Below are positions 10,327 to 19,304 of a stretch of DNA of 64,000 nucleotides, one piece after another (within the stretch, counting starts at the first letter, position 1; every line of letters starts with the position of its first letter). Below the pieces are notes generated by a model that was not told where the DNA came from, did not search any database, and saw nothing but the letters and a program-made list of their open reading frames with translations. The position numbers and the translations under genes were made by a program. Location of the stretch: positions 1 through 64,000 of the forward strand of contig AAVV01000005.1 of assembly GCA_000169115.1 (NCBI GenBank), in the 5' to 3' direction. This stretch comes from a marine gamma proteobacterium HTCC2080 (GTDB lineage: Bacteria; Pseudomonadota; Gammaproteobacteria; Pseudomonadales; Halieaceae).

Positions 10327-10510
10327 TGGTGCTTTGAAAGTAGCCCTGCTGTGGGCTGAGGCATTTAAAAAAGAGTTTCCGTCATGGTATCCATTTCGAT
10401 ATTGCGCAATATTGCTAGGTGCCATCGTGGGACAGAAGTTGCAGAAAGTTTTGCAATCAAGTTTCCAACGTCGATTTTATGAGTCACTGTGGGTGCACCT
10501 AAACGAATGA
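10316..10510 (+). CDS. Doubtful small ORF after the AddA-like gene
   Basis: An ATG overlapping the last codons of the AddA-like gene opens 64 codons in another frame. The predicted peptide has an aromatic centre (FPSWYPFRYC) and a basic C-terminal half (QSSFQRRFYES). There is no clear ribosome binding site and no recognised family. Chance ORF is the leading alternative. Confidence 0.15.
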   Translation: MMPDGALKVALLWAEAFKKEFPSWYPFRYCAILLGAIVGQKLQKVLQSSFQRRFYESLWVHLNE

Positions 10511-10640
10511 AACTGGGCGCTTAAAAAGCAGTTACACTTGCCGCCCCGAGCTGTTGCGCGATTCAGTCGTAGTGGCTCATAAGCGTTGTCATTACCTGGT
10601 GCGGCATGCAAATAATAGCGAGGGATGATAGGTAAGTTTC
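10327..10640. other. Intergenic stretch without a confident gene
   Basis: The 314 bp between the AddA-like gene and the TauE/SafE gene hold only the doubtful 64-codon ORF in the first two thirds. The last 130 bp (10511-10640) have no ORF and presumably contain the promoter for the TauE-rarD pair. I see no hairpin with T-run, tRNA or repeat. Confidence 0.6.
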
Positions 10641-11366
10641 GTGGATTTATTGATATTGGCTATGGCGGGATTCGCAACGTCGCTGATGACGGCTGTGATA
10701 GGGCTGGGTGGTGGTATTGCTTTGATGCTGGTCATGCCGGGTTTGATGCCACTAGCGGCGATAATTCCGGTACACGCGTTCGTGCAATTTGTCAGTAATG
10801 CGGCTCGCGTTGGTTTTGCTTTTCATCACGTGGATTTCAGACTTTTATTGCCACTGATCTGTGGCAGTGTGTTGGGCGCAGCGATCGGGAGTCAGGCGGT
10901 TGGCGTTGTTAGTTTTGCGGTGTTACCGGCGATTGCTGGCATTATTATAGTGCTCGTTGTTTGGCTGCCCCATGATCGGTTTATTCCCAAAGGTCGCGCT
11001 GCAACGTTTGCTTTGGGGGCATATCAGACTGGTTTGGGTATGGTAGCGGGCGCAACTGGACCATTGGGGGCGGTAGTTCTCAACCGTATGAATACTGAGC
11101 GCGAGTGGCTGGTGGTAAATACGGGGGTTTATATGACTATCAACCATGGCGTGAGGTCTGTCGCTTTCGGGCTGTTGGGATTTGCGTTCCATGCCTGGTG
11201 GCTAACGATTGCTGTCATGAGTTTTGGGGTCATCCTAGGCGCGTGGCTTGGAACACGACTGCGGCAGTATGTGCCGCAAACAAATTATGAAACCGTCTTT
11301 AAATGGGTTGTTACTGCACTTGCACTGCGATTAGTTATTCTGACGGTATTGGAGATTAAAGCTTGA
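10641..11366 (+). CDS. TauE/SafE family anion permease (DUF81)
   Basis: Integral membrane protein of the sulfite exporter TauE/SafE family, members of which move sulfite, sulfoacetate or related organic anions. The 241 aa are dominated by hydrophobic helices and start with the family-like segment MTAVIGLGGGIALMLVMPG; a second glycine-rich repeat (YQTGLGMVAGATGPLG) sits at the start of the C-terminal half, as expected from internal duplication. The GTG at 10641 is chosen. It overlaps the rarD start by 4 bp, so the two are co-transcribed. Substrate unknown. Confidence 0.8.
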   Translation: MDLLILAMAGFATSLMTAVIGLGGGIALMLVMPGLMPLAAIIPVHAFVQFVSNAARVGFAFHHVDFRLLLPLICGSVLGAAIGSQAVGVVSFAVLPAIAGIIIVLVVWLPHDRFIPKGRAATFALGAYQTGLGMVAGATGPLGAVVLNRMNTEREWLVVNTGVYMTINHGVRSVAFGLLGFAFHAWWLTIAVMSFGVILGAWLGTRLRQYVPQTNYETVFKWVVTALALRLVILTVLEIKA

Positions 11367-12259
11367 CGGGATCGGCCTCACAAAATCGTTTGGGAATTTT
11401 ACTGGCTCTAATTGCTAATTCTGTGTGGGGATGTGCCGCGCTCTATTGGATACAAACGAAACCCGTGCCTCCTCTGGATGTTTTGGCGCATCGCGGCGTT
11501 TGGACCTTGCCCGCAGTTTTAATTGTTTTGCTGGCATTTGGACGGTTTAGGTCGACACTTTTGTTGCTTAAAGATTGGCACACATTGAAATTTACTGCCT
11601 TAGCAGCATTTCTGATATCAATTAACTGGGGTGTATTTCTATTTGCTGTTACCAATGGCCGAGCTACTGAAGCCAGCTTGGGATACTTCATGCTGCCCAT
11701 ACTGACTGCCATGGCCGGAGTTTTAGTCTTCAGAGAACAGCCTACTCGGCCCCAGCAGGTGGCTATGGCGCTGGCTGTTCTGGCGGTAGCGGTTCAGTTA
11801 GTCGCTGTGGGCACGTTGCCTATCGTATCGCTGACGTTGTCGATCTCCTTTGCTACCTACAGCGTTATACGTAAATACATTCAGGCAGATGCGATTCAAG
11901 GGCTATTCATGGAGTCACTGTTTCTCATGCCGGTTGGCGCCCTTTGGTTGTTGTTACACGATGGAGGTGGGCTTTTCGAATACGGATTGCGGACAGACTT
12001 ATTTCTATTAGGTGCGGGTGCATTAACGGCTGTACCCCTACTAACTCACGTGGCCTCAGCGCGAATTTTATCGATGTCCACAGTCGGCCTTTTTTCTTAT
12101 CTTGGACCCTCCTTACAGCTGGTGGTCGCCCAGACCATACTGGCTGAATCGATTACTCCCGCGACGCTGCTCTCATTTCTTATTGTGTGGTGCGGTCTAG
12201 CTTTTATTCTTTTCGATAATGTTAGGGCGCGGCGTCGGACGAAAAAAAACCGAACCTAG
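11363..12259 (+). CDS. rarD: RarD-like EamA transporter
   Basis: Ten-helix drug/metabolite transporter superfamily member. The 298-aa length and blocks NSVWGCAALYW, LAHRGVWTLP, NWGVFLFAVTNGRATEASLGYF and TAVPLLTHVASARILS are typical of RarD, named for chloramphenicol sensitivity in E. coli but of uncertain natural substrate. The TTG start overlaps the preceding stop codon. The C-terminus is basic (RARRRTKKNR), consistent with a cytoplasmic tail. A run of eight A residues lies near its 3' end. Confidence 0.87.
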   Translation: MTGSASQNRLGILLALIANSVWGCAALYWIQTKPVPPLDVLAHRGVWTLPAVLIVLLAFGRFRSTLLLLKDWHTLKFTALAAFLISINWGVFLFAVTNGRATEASLGYFMLPILTAMAGVLVFREQPTRPQQVAMALAVLAVAVQLVAVGTLPIVSLTLSISFATYSVIRKYIQADAIQGLFMESLFLMPVGALWLLLHDGGGLFEYGLRTDLFLLGAGALTAVPLLTHVASARILSMSTVGLFSYLGPSLQLVVAQTILAESITPATLLSFLIVWCGLAFILFDNVRARRRTKKNRT

Positions 12260-12265
12260 AGCAGC

Positions 12266-12288
12266 GCTCACCCTCATAGGGGTTGAGC
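12266..12288. other. Hairpin between convergent rarD and MocA-like genes
   Basis: GCTCA-CCC (12266-12273) pairs with GGG-TTGAGC (from 12280 to 12288) with one bulged base and a short loop. No T-run lies directly beside it. It sits in the 66-bp convergent gap and may mark the transcript ends. Confidence 0.3.
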
Positions 12289-12325
12289 ATGGGATAGCGG
12301 ACGTAGCTACTGTGGGTTAACGGGT

Positions 12326-12991
12326 TCAGCTTACGTCAGCAGCCCATTGCAGTTTTCGCTGTGTCTCTAGTTCGAATTGGGCCCGATCGTCCTCACTGTC
12401 AATATCACGAATGAAATGTTTGTTTGCTGTTTGCCAGCGCAAGGTGTTTGCGTGGTTGGCTGTTCGCCATGCTCCGGAGCCAAAGGTTTGGTCTCCGGTG
12501 ATAATTTGATCGATTACCTGTGAATCAAAGATAACGGGATGCCCTGGTATACCGCTTACTTCGGGTCCAACGAAGTGAATGGATGGGTCGCGTCCTCGAA
12601 AAACATCAAGGACGGCCCGGTAATCTTTGGCGTTGAGTAAGGGCAAGTCAGAGGGGCAAATGAGTACATTTTTTACTTCATGGGAGAGCCTCGAAACCCC
12701 CAGGCGTACAGAATCTGACTGATGGTGTTGGCCTTGTAGTTGATGCACGGTCGTCACGGGCTGATTTAATAAAGCTGCGTTGATCAGATGGCCATGATGT
12801 CCTAGAACGACAATAATTTCTGTCAATCCTAATGTACGGATTGCCTGAATTTGTCGGTGGATTAGGGCGATGCCATCAAGTTCTAGGAGGCATTTAGGGC
12901 GGTGGCCGAGTCGACTACCTGCGCCTGCAGCGAGGATCACTACCCCCGTAGTGCCGGGCTCGTCTCGCTGTGGGGTGGAGGCCCCGATCAT
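12326..12991 (-). CDS. MocA-like molybdenum cofactor nucleotidyltransferase
   Basis: Predicted NTP transferase that would attach CMP or a similar nucleotide to molybdopterin. The 221-aa protein opens with the signature VVILAAGAGSRLGHRPKCL, then has ICPSDLPLL for metal binding, GIPGHPVIF and a C-terminal DIDSEDD resembling the MocA end motif. The ATG at 12991 overlaps the preceding TauE/SafE stop by 4 bp (ATGA). A much longer open frame extends upstream through the TauE/SafE gene but is only read-through. Its position as last gene of the cbb3 cluster is unusual. Specificity for CTP or GTP cannot be read with certainty. Confidence 0.8.
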   Translation of the reverse strand: MIGASTPQRDEPGTTGVVILAAGAGSRLGHRPKCLLELDGIALIHRQIQAIRTLGLTEIIVVLGHHGHLINAALLNQPVTTVHQLQGQHHQSDSVRLGVSRLSHEVKNVLICPSDLPLLNAKDYRAVLDVFRGRDPSIHFVGPEVSGIPGHPVIFDSQVIDQIITGDQTFGSGAWRTANHANTLRWQTANKHFIRDIDSEDDRAQFELETQRKLQWAADVS

Positions 12992-13755
12992 ATTGCGGTG
13001 TCCGCACTTGATGAGGGTTGATGATGGCCAGAGTGATCTAAGGGGGGGGGCGCTAACTCGTGCTGAGGGCTGGGCGTCATGGGCATCATCCCGTGCCCAG
13101 ATAAAGGCGTTGTCAGCCACAGACTCCAAGATCCCATAACAATGAGTGTCATACCCATTAAATTCCGGAAGACTTGATGTCGCAGGATAACACTGGCTTG
13201 TTGGCCCACTAACGTTGTTCCCAGCATGGCGGGTAGTGTTCCCACTCCAAATAAGCCCATCAGAAAAGCCCCATCGAAAGGTCCCGTCGCGGTTGCTGCG
13301 CTCCAGGCAAGTGCGCTGTAAACCAATCCGCAGGGCATAAAGCCCCAAAGCGCTCCCATTGCCATCGCATGGCCCCAATGTTTTGGCGGTAGGAATGCCC
13401 GGAGCATTGGACTTAAACCGCGCCAAATACCGCCACCGAGTCGCTCTAGGGCTGTAATGCCGTACCAGAGTTTTAACGTGTGAAGGCCCACAGCAACCAG
13501 CAGCAACGCGGCAATAACACGCAGATAGAGGGTCCATTGAGTGATGGGGAGGAAGAGTGCGACCGAGCCTATAAAGCCGCCTATGGAGGCGTAGCCCAGC
13601 AAGCGTCCGCTATGGTAGGCCAACGGGAAACTCCATTTCTTGTCTTCGGGGGCACGAAAGCCCAATGCCAGACCGCCACACATTCCCATGCAGTGCCCCG
13701 CACCTGCGAGTCCAATGAGCATGGCGCTGATTGCCTCAGTTCCGGTCATTGTCAT
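12988..13755 (-). CDS. TauE/SafE-like membrane protein of the cbb3 assembly locus
   Basis: Polytopic membrane protein commonly found just after ccoS in proteobacteria. The N-terminus carries GLAGAGHCMGMCGGLALGF with the conserved GHCxGMCGG motif, suggesting metal or thiol chemistry; copper supply to the oxidase is a reasonable guess but unproven. The 255-aa length fits the family. Start ATG at 13755 overlaps ccoS by 20 bp; a second ATG at 13749 is possible. The C-terminus is a His-rich tail (HGMMPMTPSPQHE, LDHSGHHQP), again consistent with metal binding. Confidence 0.82.
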   Translation of the reverse strand: MTMTGTEAISAMLIGLAGAGHCMGMCGGLALGFRAPEDKKWSFPLAYHSGRLLGYASIGGFIGSVALFLPITQWTLYLRVIAALLLVAVGLHTLKLWYGITALERLGGGIWRGLSPMLRAFLPPKHWGHAMAMGALWGFMPCGLVYSALAWSAATATGPFDGAFLMGLFGVGTLPAMLGTTLVGQQASVILRHQVFRNLMGMTLIVMGSWSLWLTTPLSGHGMMPMTPSPQHELAPPPLDHSGHHQPSSSADTAI

Positions 13756-13915
13756 CTGGCGGTGTTGAGTTGCCGGTTAGATCGTCATTCAAAGCACGCC
13801 ATGCATCGTGGTCTAGATCGTCGTATTGGCCTCGATTGATCGACCAAATTAGCAAGGCTGCCACAATGATGACAAAAATTAGCGCGATCGGTATGAGTAA
13901 ATAAAGGCTCTCCAA
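13736..13915 (-). CDS. ccoS: cbb3 oxidase maturation protein CcoS
   Basis: Small single-span membrane protein needed for cofactor insertion into cbb3 oxidase. The frame reads MESLYLLIPIALIFVII, then a helix end AALLIW and the hallmark GQYDDLD, 59 aa in all. It starts at TTG (13915), four bases after the ccoI stop, and overlaps the TauE/SafE start. The sequence match to the start of other CcoS proteins is clear. Confidence 0.9.
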   Translation of the reverse strand: MESLYLLIPIALIFVIIVAALLIWSINRGQYDDLDHDAWRALNDDLTGNSTPPDDNDRN

Positions 13916-13919
13916 AATA

Positions 13920-16352
13920 TCAGTCCTTAAGCCGGCGTAATCTTAGAGCATTGAGAACTACCAGCAGGGAACTGGCAGACATGCCCAGTGCGGCTGCCCA
14001 GGGTGGAATGTACCCTAAAGCGGCGAGTGGCAGCCCAACCAAATTATAACTGGCTGCCCAAATTAAGTTTTGTCGAGTGATACGACGGGTTGCATGGGCA
14101 GCCTTCCTAATCATTAAAATTCTATCGGTGTTTTCCTCCGTAATAACAAAATCAGCTTGAGTCTGCGCAAGTGCTGTGGCGCCGGCGACAGCAATCGAAA
14201 CATCAGCAGCACGCAGCAGTGGTGCGTCGTTAAGGCCGTCGCCAATGGCCATAACAGTGGCCCCTGCGCTTTGCCGCTTCTGCAACTCGGATAATTTTTC
14301 ATCCGGCTTCAATTCAGCGGTAAATGTCAGGTCTAAACTCGATGCTATCTGGCGCACTCTGGATTCGGTATCCCCGGATAAGATCTCAAGAGTTAGAGCT
14401 TCGCTCTTGAGCTCGGCTACAAGATGCTGTGTACCGAGACGCAGGCTCTCTGAAAGGCTGATCCATGCGAGCCAGCGGCCGTCCTCGACCAGTGCAACCC
14501 AGTAATGATTTTCGTCGGGCCTATTAGGCAGCCCGGGAGCAATGTGGCGACAAAAAGCCAGGTTGCCCAGGCGTAACTTTATATTGCGTTCACTATCCCA
14601 ACCCTCAACACCTTGGGCAGCGATGATTTCGACATTTCGAACGGCCGTATTTTGCGCTCTATGATGGAAGGGTCTTGCGGCGGGATGATTACTGAATTGT
14701 TGCAGCGCGGCGGCGGTACCGAGTGCAGTATCGGTATCAATACCTTGGGCAGTGCGAATGGTTGAAATGACAAGCTGGGTCTCGGTTAGAGTGCCGGTCT
14801 TATCAAAAATAATGTGGTTCGCGGCTGCCGCCCCTAAAAGGCCGGTCTCGCTGCGAACACGAACTCCTCGTCGCCCCAACCAGGCGTTTCCTGCCGTTAA
14901 TGCTGCAGGCGTCGCTAGTGATAAAGCGCACGGACAGGCCACCACTAGAACCGCGATACTTGCCCAAAACGCCCTTGACGGCTCTATATTCCACCAGGCG
15001 ACAAAGGTAATGGCGGCCGCCAGAAGCACAATGCTAATAAACCGTGCTGCAAATTGATCGATCAGCTGTAGGTGGGCAGGCTTCTCTTCCCGCGCCCTAT
15101 CGATATCATGTGCCAGAGCTGCAAGCCGAGAATCATTAAAGCGATGTTCCACGATCAATTCGAGACTAGCACCCTCGTTGACGGTGCCGGCGAAGACGAC
15201 GTCGTCTTTTTGCACGCTCCTGGGAAGTGACTCACCCGTGAAAACCGCTTCATCGATAACTGAAGTCCCTGAGGTAACTCGGGAATCGAACGCGATAGCC
15301 TCGCCAGTAGCAACTCGTATGGTTGCCCCTGGACTCACCGAGTCTCTAGGAAGGCGCTGCCACTGGTGATCACGCAGTACCGCGACAAACTCGGGGAGCT
15401 CATCGGCAAGTTGCACTAGCTGAATCAGGTCTCTGTCTCGAAGCCTTTTTTCTACAAAGCGCGCCAGCAGTAGAAAAAAGACAAACATAGTGACGGAGTC
15501 GTAGTAGGTCTCGCCACCACCTTGCACCGTTGACCAAAGGCTTGCAGCGGTCGCAAGAACAAGTGCAAGGGATACTGAGCTATCCATAATAAGTGTGCGA
15601 TGCTTTAGGTGCTGCCAGGCGCGCTCAAAAAATTCGCGTCCACTGTAAGCAAGGACAAAAAGCGTCAGCGGCGCACTCATGACGCGCAGCAGTTGTTGAA
15701 GGTCGGCATCGATACCTTGCAACGCGCCGGCATGAAGTGCGATCGCGAACATGCCGACTTGCATCATGCCAAGGAAAGCAATTCCAAGACGGCGTAAATC
15801 GCGTCGGTAGTCCTCGCGCATTTGCTGAAGCCGACTGTCAGCGCGCCACGGTTGTACGCCATAGCCTAACCCCTGTAACACCTCTATGGCTGGGCCAGCA
15901 GAGCTGTCAGGTGATAGGTTAATAGTCACCTTTCCCAGTGCCAGTTGAATGTTTACTGACTGAACATTTGCTAGTTCCTGAACAAAACGCTCGATAATCC
16001 AAGCGCAGGCCGCGCAGCTCATACCCGTTACCATAAGAGGTATTTCTTGCTGCGCAGCATCGACTTTGGCAAAGGTCTGAAGCCAGGTTTTGTCGTTATA
16101 CCAATCCGAGGTTTGTGTAGTTTGTTGCTCAGGCGTAGGAGGATAGTCGGTGCGCTGCTGGTAAAAAGCCGTCATGGCAGCTCCCGCAATCAGATTGGCG
16201 ACGGTTTGACATCCAAAGCAGCATACGGCTCGGTCACTGTTATCCACGCTAACTGAAAATGTCCCACCAACAGGCAGGGGTTCTCCACAATGGAAACACT
16301 GCGTTTCAGTGGGTTCAATATTCAAAAGAGGTGATCGCCATCGATTCGCCAT
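13920..16352 (-). CDS. ccoI: Copper-transporting P1B-type ATPase CcoI/FixI
   Basis: Exports Cu(I) to the periplasmic side for assembly of cbb3 oxidase. The 810-aa protein has the CcoI N-terminal cysteine domain (CFHCGEPLPVGG, CCFGCQTV), a heavy-metal-associated domain with MSCAACAW (Cys113, Cys116), transmembrane segments, the ion-binding CPC at residues 473-475, the phosphorylation motif DKTGTLTE at Asp517 and the hinge GDGLNDAPLL. It overlaps the ccoH end by 31 bp and is followed four bases later by ccoS, so all belong to one operon. Confidence 0.95.
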   Translation of the reverse strand: MANRWRSPLLNIEPTETQCFHCGEPLPVGGTFSVSVDNSDRAVCCFGCQTVANLIAGAAMTAFYQQRTDYPPTPEQQTTQTSDWYNDKTWLQTFAKVDAAQQEIPLMVTGMSCAACAWIIERFVQELANVQSVNIQLALGKVTINLSPDSSAGPAIEVLQGLGYGVQPWRADSRLQQMREDYRRDLRRLGIAFLGMMQVGMFAIALHAGALQGIDADLQQLLRVMSAPLTLFVLAYSGREFFERAWQHLKHRTLIMDSSVSLALVLATAASLWSTVQGGGETYYDSVTMFVFFLLLARFVEKRLRDRDLIQLVQLADELPEFVAVLRDHQWQRLPRDSVSPGATIRVATGEAIAFDSRVTSGTSVIDEAVFTGESLPRSVQKDDVVFAGTVNEGASLELIVEHRFNDSRLAALAHDIDRAREEKPAHLQLIDQFAARFISIVLLAAAITFVAWWNIEPSRAFWASIAVLVVACPCALSLATPAALTAGNAWLGRRGVRVRSETGLLGAAAANHIIFDKTGTLTETQLVISTIRTAQGIDTDTALGTAAALQQFSNHPAARPFHHRAQNTAVRNVEIIAAQGVEGWDSERNIKLRLGNLAFCRHIAPGLPNRPDENHYWVALVEDGRWLAWISLSESLRLGTQHLVAELKSEALTLEILSGDTESRVRQIASSLDLTFTAELKPDEKLSELQKRQSAGATVMAIGDGLNDAPLLRAADVSIAVAGATALAQTQADFVITEENTDRILMIRKAAHATRRITRQNLIWAASYNLVGLPLAALGYIPPWAAALGMSASSLLVVLNALRLRRLKD

Positions 16353-16765
16353 TGGCTACTGACGCCTTCATCGAGGGTCCAGTGCCAACGCCCCTTTAAT
16401 GCTTGCGGCAAAAAAACTCGATATTGCCCCGGGGCAATTTTTTGAACCGGTACGGCAAAGTCACGATCAGATTCCATCGCATGAGATAGCAGGAGTCGCA
16501 ACTGCGGGGCCTCAATGGGCCCGTTTATTTCTATGTCTAACTGTCTTTCTTGGCTGTTTAATTTCGCAATGAGACCCAGCGCTTTCGCCTGGTTTTGCCG
16601 TTCAAGCTGCCGATTAATAGCTAAGCCTTCCTTGTAGTAGTCATCGACCACAAGGTCATCGGCATACTGATTGGCAATAACCACGGTGTACAGGGTGGCG
16701 ACTACTGCGGTTCCCGGTAAGAGAATCAGAAACCAGGGCCAGAATTGTTTATACCAAGGAAGCAT
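16322..16765 (-). CDS. ccoH: cbb3 oxidase assembly protein CcoH/FixH
   Basis: Membrane-anchored assembly factor of cbb3 oxidase. The 147 aa contain one N-terminal helix (FWPWFLILLPGTAVVATLY) and then the family segment DDLVVDDYYKEGLAINR. The remainder is a periplasmic beta-rich domain ending in a Trp-rich stretch. It lies 15 bp after ccoG and overlaps ccoI. Confidence 0.9.
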   Translation of the reverse strand: MLPWYKQFWPWFLILLPGTAVVATLYTVVIANQYADDLVVDDYYKEGLAINRQLERQNQAKALGLIAKLNSQERQLDIEINGPIEAPQLRLLLSHAMESDRDFAVPVQKIAPGQYRVFLPQALKGRWHWTLDEGVSSQWRIDGDHLF

Positions 16766-16780
16766 AGCTTGTTGTACCCA

Positions 16781-18196
16781 TTATAGTGTCGGCCGGATGA
16801 AACGAGATTCTGCTTCTGCATAAACTGTTTGGTTACTTATTGATACGGCGCGAAATAAAATGGGAGTGCCTGAGCGGGTCAGACGGTTAGGGTCAGCTCG
16901 GAGCCGAATGCCTAACTCTAGTAACTCTCCTCCCGGGACTGTAACGGCCGCATCACCAAGGATGGAGACACCCTCAATTCCGTCAACCTCGATAAGAAAG
17001 ACTTTAGCTTGGTCGCTACGATTGGTCAGGTGAAGCTCATACACATTATCGATTAAGCCCGCTGATGCCGGGAGATAAAGCTGGCCGCGGTCTCGTGACA
17101 CACTGAGCTCAATCAGACTGCGATTCACCAGAGAAAAGCTGAACAGCGTTACCATCACCGCTAGCGCCACGATGTAACCCAGCGTCTTGGGGGGTAAACC
17201 TGTGATTTCATTTCCTGTTAATGCGTTTTCACTGGTGTAGCTGACCAGTCCCTTGGGCGACCCCATTTTCTCCATTATGGAATCACAGGCATCAATACAT
17301 AGGGCGCAACCGATGCATTCGTATTGTAGCCCTGCACGGATATCAATGCCGGTGGGGCATACTTGAACGCAGAGCTCGCAATCGACGCAGTCACCCTGGT
17401 GCGCTTCTTTTGTAGCAAAGCGTTTACGAGAACCTCTGGGCTCACCGCGCTTGGTGTCGTAAGTAACAACTAAGGTGTTTTTATCAAACATTACCGACTG
17501 AAATCTTGCATAGGGACACATATCTGTACACACCTTCTCCCTCAGGTATCCGGCGTTAAGGTATGTGGCAACGCTAAACAGCAGCGCAAAACTTGCTGCA
17601 CTGGTGTTTGCTGTTAGTGATAAGAGATCAGGAAGTAACTGGCGGATGGGCACGAAATAGCTGATAAAGGTTATGCCGGTGAAAGCTGCAACTAATGCCC
17701 ATCCGCTGTGTTTCAGTGTTTTTTTGCGCAATTTTTTCCAGGACATTGACTCTTGATCTAGTTTTATTCTTTGGCTGCGGCTGCCCTCAAAGCGCTGTTC
17801 AATATACATAAAAATGGCGGTCCAAACCGTCTGTGGGCAGGTGTATCCGCACCACAAGCGACCCCAAATCGCAGTTACAGCAAACAGCGTGAACGCAGCG
17901 ATAATGAGAATAAATGCGAGCAGCACAAGGTCTTGGGGCCAAAAGGTCAGACTGAAGATATGGAATTTTCTTGCTGGTAAGTCGAACAATACTGCCTGTC
18001 GATTACCGTACATCAGCCAGGGTAAAAGGAAATAACCCAGCAATAATGGCCAGCCGGTATACAGGCGTAGCCGTTGAAAATGACCTTCAATGGCGCGGGT
18101 ATAAATTTTTTCCCGACGCTGTTGCTTGTCGAGTTCGCTTACCTCAGCCGGCACGACGGCGTCAACGGCGATCACGTCATCGTGCTGACTATTCAT
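16781..18196 (-). CDS. ccoG: Cytochrome c oxidase accessory protein CcoG (FixG/RdxA polyferredoxin)
   Basis: Membrane iron-sulfur protein of the cbb3 assembly locus, implicated in copper reduction. The 471-aa protein has several membrane helices, the CGYTCPQTVW motif and two 4Fe-4S ferredoxin motifs, CVDCELCVQVCP and CIGCALCIDACD. The C-terminal region is a periplasmic Ig-like domain. It follows ccoP by 26 bp. Confidence 0.94.
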   Translation of the reverse strand: MNSQHDDVIAVDAVVPAEVSELDKQQRREKIYTRAIEGHFQRLRLYTGWPLLLGYFLLPWLMYGNRQAVLFDLPARKFHIFSLTFWPQDLVLLAFILIIAAFTLFAVTAIWGRLWCGYTCPQTVWTAIFMYIEQRFEGSRSQRIKLDQESMSWKKLRKKTLKHSGWALVAAFTGITFISYFVPIRQLLPDLLSLTANTSAASFALLFSVATYLNAGYLREKVCTDMCPYARFQSVMFDKNTLVVTYDTKRGEPRGSRKRFATKEAHQGDCVDCELCVQVCPTGIDIRAGLQYECIGCALCIDACDSIMEKMGSPKGLVSYTSENALTGNEITGLPPKTLGYIVALAVMVTLFSFSLVNRSLIELSVSRDRGQLYLPASAGLIDNVYELHLTNRSDQAKVFLIEVDGIEGVSILGDAAVTVPGGELLELGIRLRADPNRLTRSGTPILFRAVSISNQTVYAEAESRFIRPTL

Positions 18197-18222
18197 GGCT
18201 CGAAGTCTTCAAAGATTACGTG

Positions 18223-19131
18223 TCAGAAATTAGCGGCTGTAGTGGCTTGGCTGGAAGAACGATTGAGTCCGTAAACCCACGCAGTGAGGATGTGTATTTT
18301 ATCTTCAGTCAAAGTTTCGCTGAACGCCGGCATTTTTCCGTTTCGTCCATTGCGTAACGTATGCGCTATCTGGTCAGCCGTGCCGCCATAAAGCCAGATA
18401 CCGTTGGTCAGGTTTGGGGCGCCCATGAGTTGGTTGCCTTTGCCTTCAGGGCCATGACATGCGATGCAGTAGGTTTGAAAATGCTGCGCGCCTTTTGCGG
18501 CATCACGAGCATCGGCATCTCGAGCATTGAGCGACAGCACATACTGGGTTGTTTCTTTAATACCGCTATCGCCCAGAATGGTCTGCCATGCCGGCATGGC
18601 AGCCTGTCGACCGTGAATCAAAGTTGCCTTGATGGCCTCGGGTGTTCCACCGTAGAGCCAATCATCATCGGCCAAATTGGGAAACCCGTGGGCGCCGTAG
18701 GCATCAGAGCCATGGCATTGCGCGCAGTTATTGCCGAACAGTCGTCGGCCCATTTTTCTAACTTTGGGCTCAAACGCAATATCTTCAATCGGCATGGCTA
18801 AATATCGGTCTCTCATAGCGCGGTACTGATCTTCCGCTTTAGCCACCCGGACATCGTATTGTCCGGTCGAGGTCCAACCCAAAAGCCCCTGATAGTTCCC
18901 CATGCCCGGATAAAGAAGTAAATACCCCACCGACCAAACGATAGTGGAAACGAACATATAGACCCACCAAGTTGGTAATGGTGTATCGAGCTCTTCCAGC
19001 CCGTCGTATTTATGCCCCGTTGTCTTGATTTCTGCTTCAGGTTTCTTTCGATTACCGAGTAAAATCCACAGCGCTGCAATCAGTTGCGCGCTCGTCAGTA
19101 AGATAATCCAACCGCTCCAAAAATCAGTCAC
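18223..19131 (-). CDS. ccoP: Cytochrome cbb3 oxidase subunit III, CcoP
   Basis: Membrane-bound dihaem cytochrome c subunit that passes electrons to CcoO/CcoN. The 302-aa product starts at GTG 19131, which overlaps the ccoQ stop by 8 bp. There are two N-terminal helices (WSGWIILLTSAQLIAALWI and WWVYMFVSTIVWSVGYLLL) with the intervening LDTPLPTWW signature, then two class I cytochrome c domains with CAQCH and CIACH. A longer open frame upstream would overlap ccoQ and is not used. Confidence 0.95.
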   Translation of the reverse strand: MTDFWSGWIILLTSAQLIAALWILLGNRKKPEAEIKTTGHKYDGLEELDTPLPTWWVYMFVSTIVWSVGYLLLYPGMGNYQGLLGWTSTGQYDVRVAKAEDQYRAMRDRYLAMPIEDIAFEPKVRKMGRRLFGNNCAQCHGSDAYGAHGFPNLADDDWLYGGTPEAIKATLIHGRQAAMPAWQTILGDSGIKETTQYVLSLNARDADARDAAKGAQHFQTYCIACHGPEGKGNQLMGAPNLTNGIWLYGGTADQIAHTLRNGRNGKMPAFSETLTEDKIHILTAWVYGLNRSSSQATTAANF

Positions 19132-19303
19132 GATCGAGCACCTCACTGCGCGTACGCTCCGCGACCTCTTGATCGGCGAAAGGAAGATTTGCCGCGTCAT
19201 CAAAGGGTTCTTGTTGCTTGCGACCGTACGCCCAAGCGACGAGTCCGATGAAGGTCACCAGCATAAACAGGGTACTGACCCCTCGTAGATCATTGATATC
19301 CAT
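19124..19303 (-). CDS. ccoQ: Cytochrome cbb3 oxidase subunit CcoQ
   Basis: Small stabilising subunit of cbb3 oxidase. The 59-aa frame reads MDINDLRGVSTLFMLVTF, then the helix end IGLVAWAYG and a charged cytoplasmic tail beginning RKQQEPFDDAA, the usual CcoQ layout. It begins one base after the end of ccoO and overlaps the ccoP GTG. Confidence 0.9.
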   Translation of the reverse strand: MDINDLRGVSTLFMLVTFIGLVAWAYGRKQQEPFDDAANLPFADQEVAERTRSEVLDRD

Positions 19304-19304
19304 G

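Noticed and set aside
12992-13537. N-terminal extension of the MocA-like frame to 403 aa
   Set aside because: The extra part lies antiparallel-free but wholly within the TauE/SafE gene in another frame, and the family start is at 12991.
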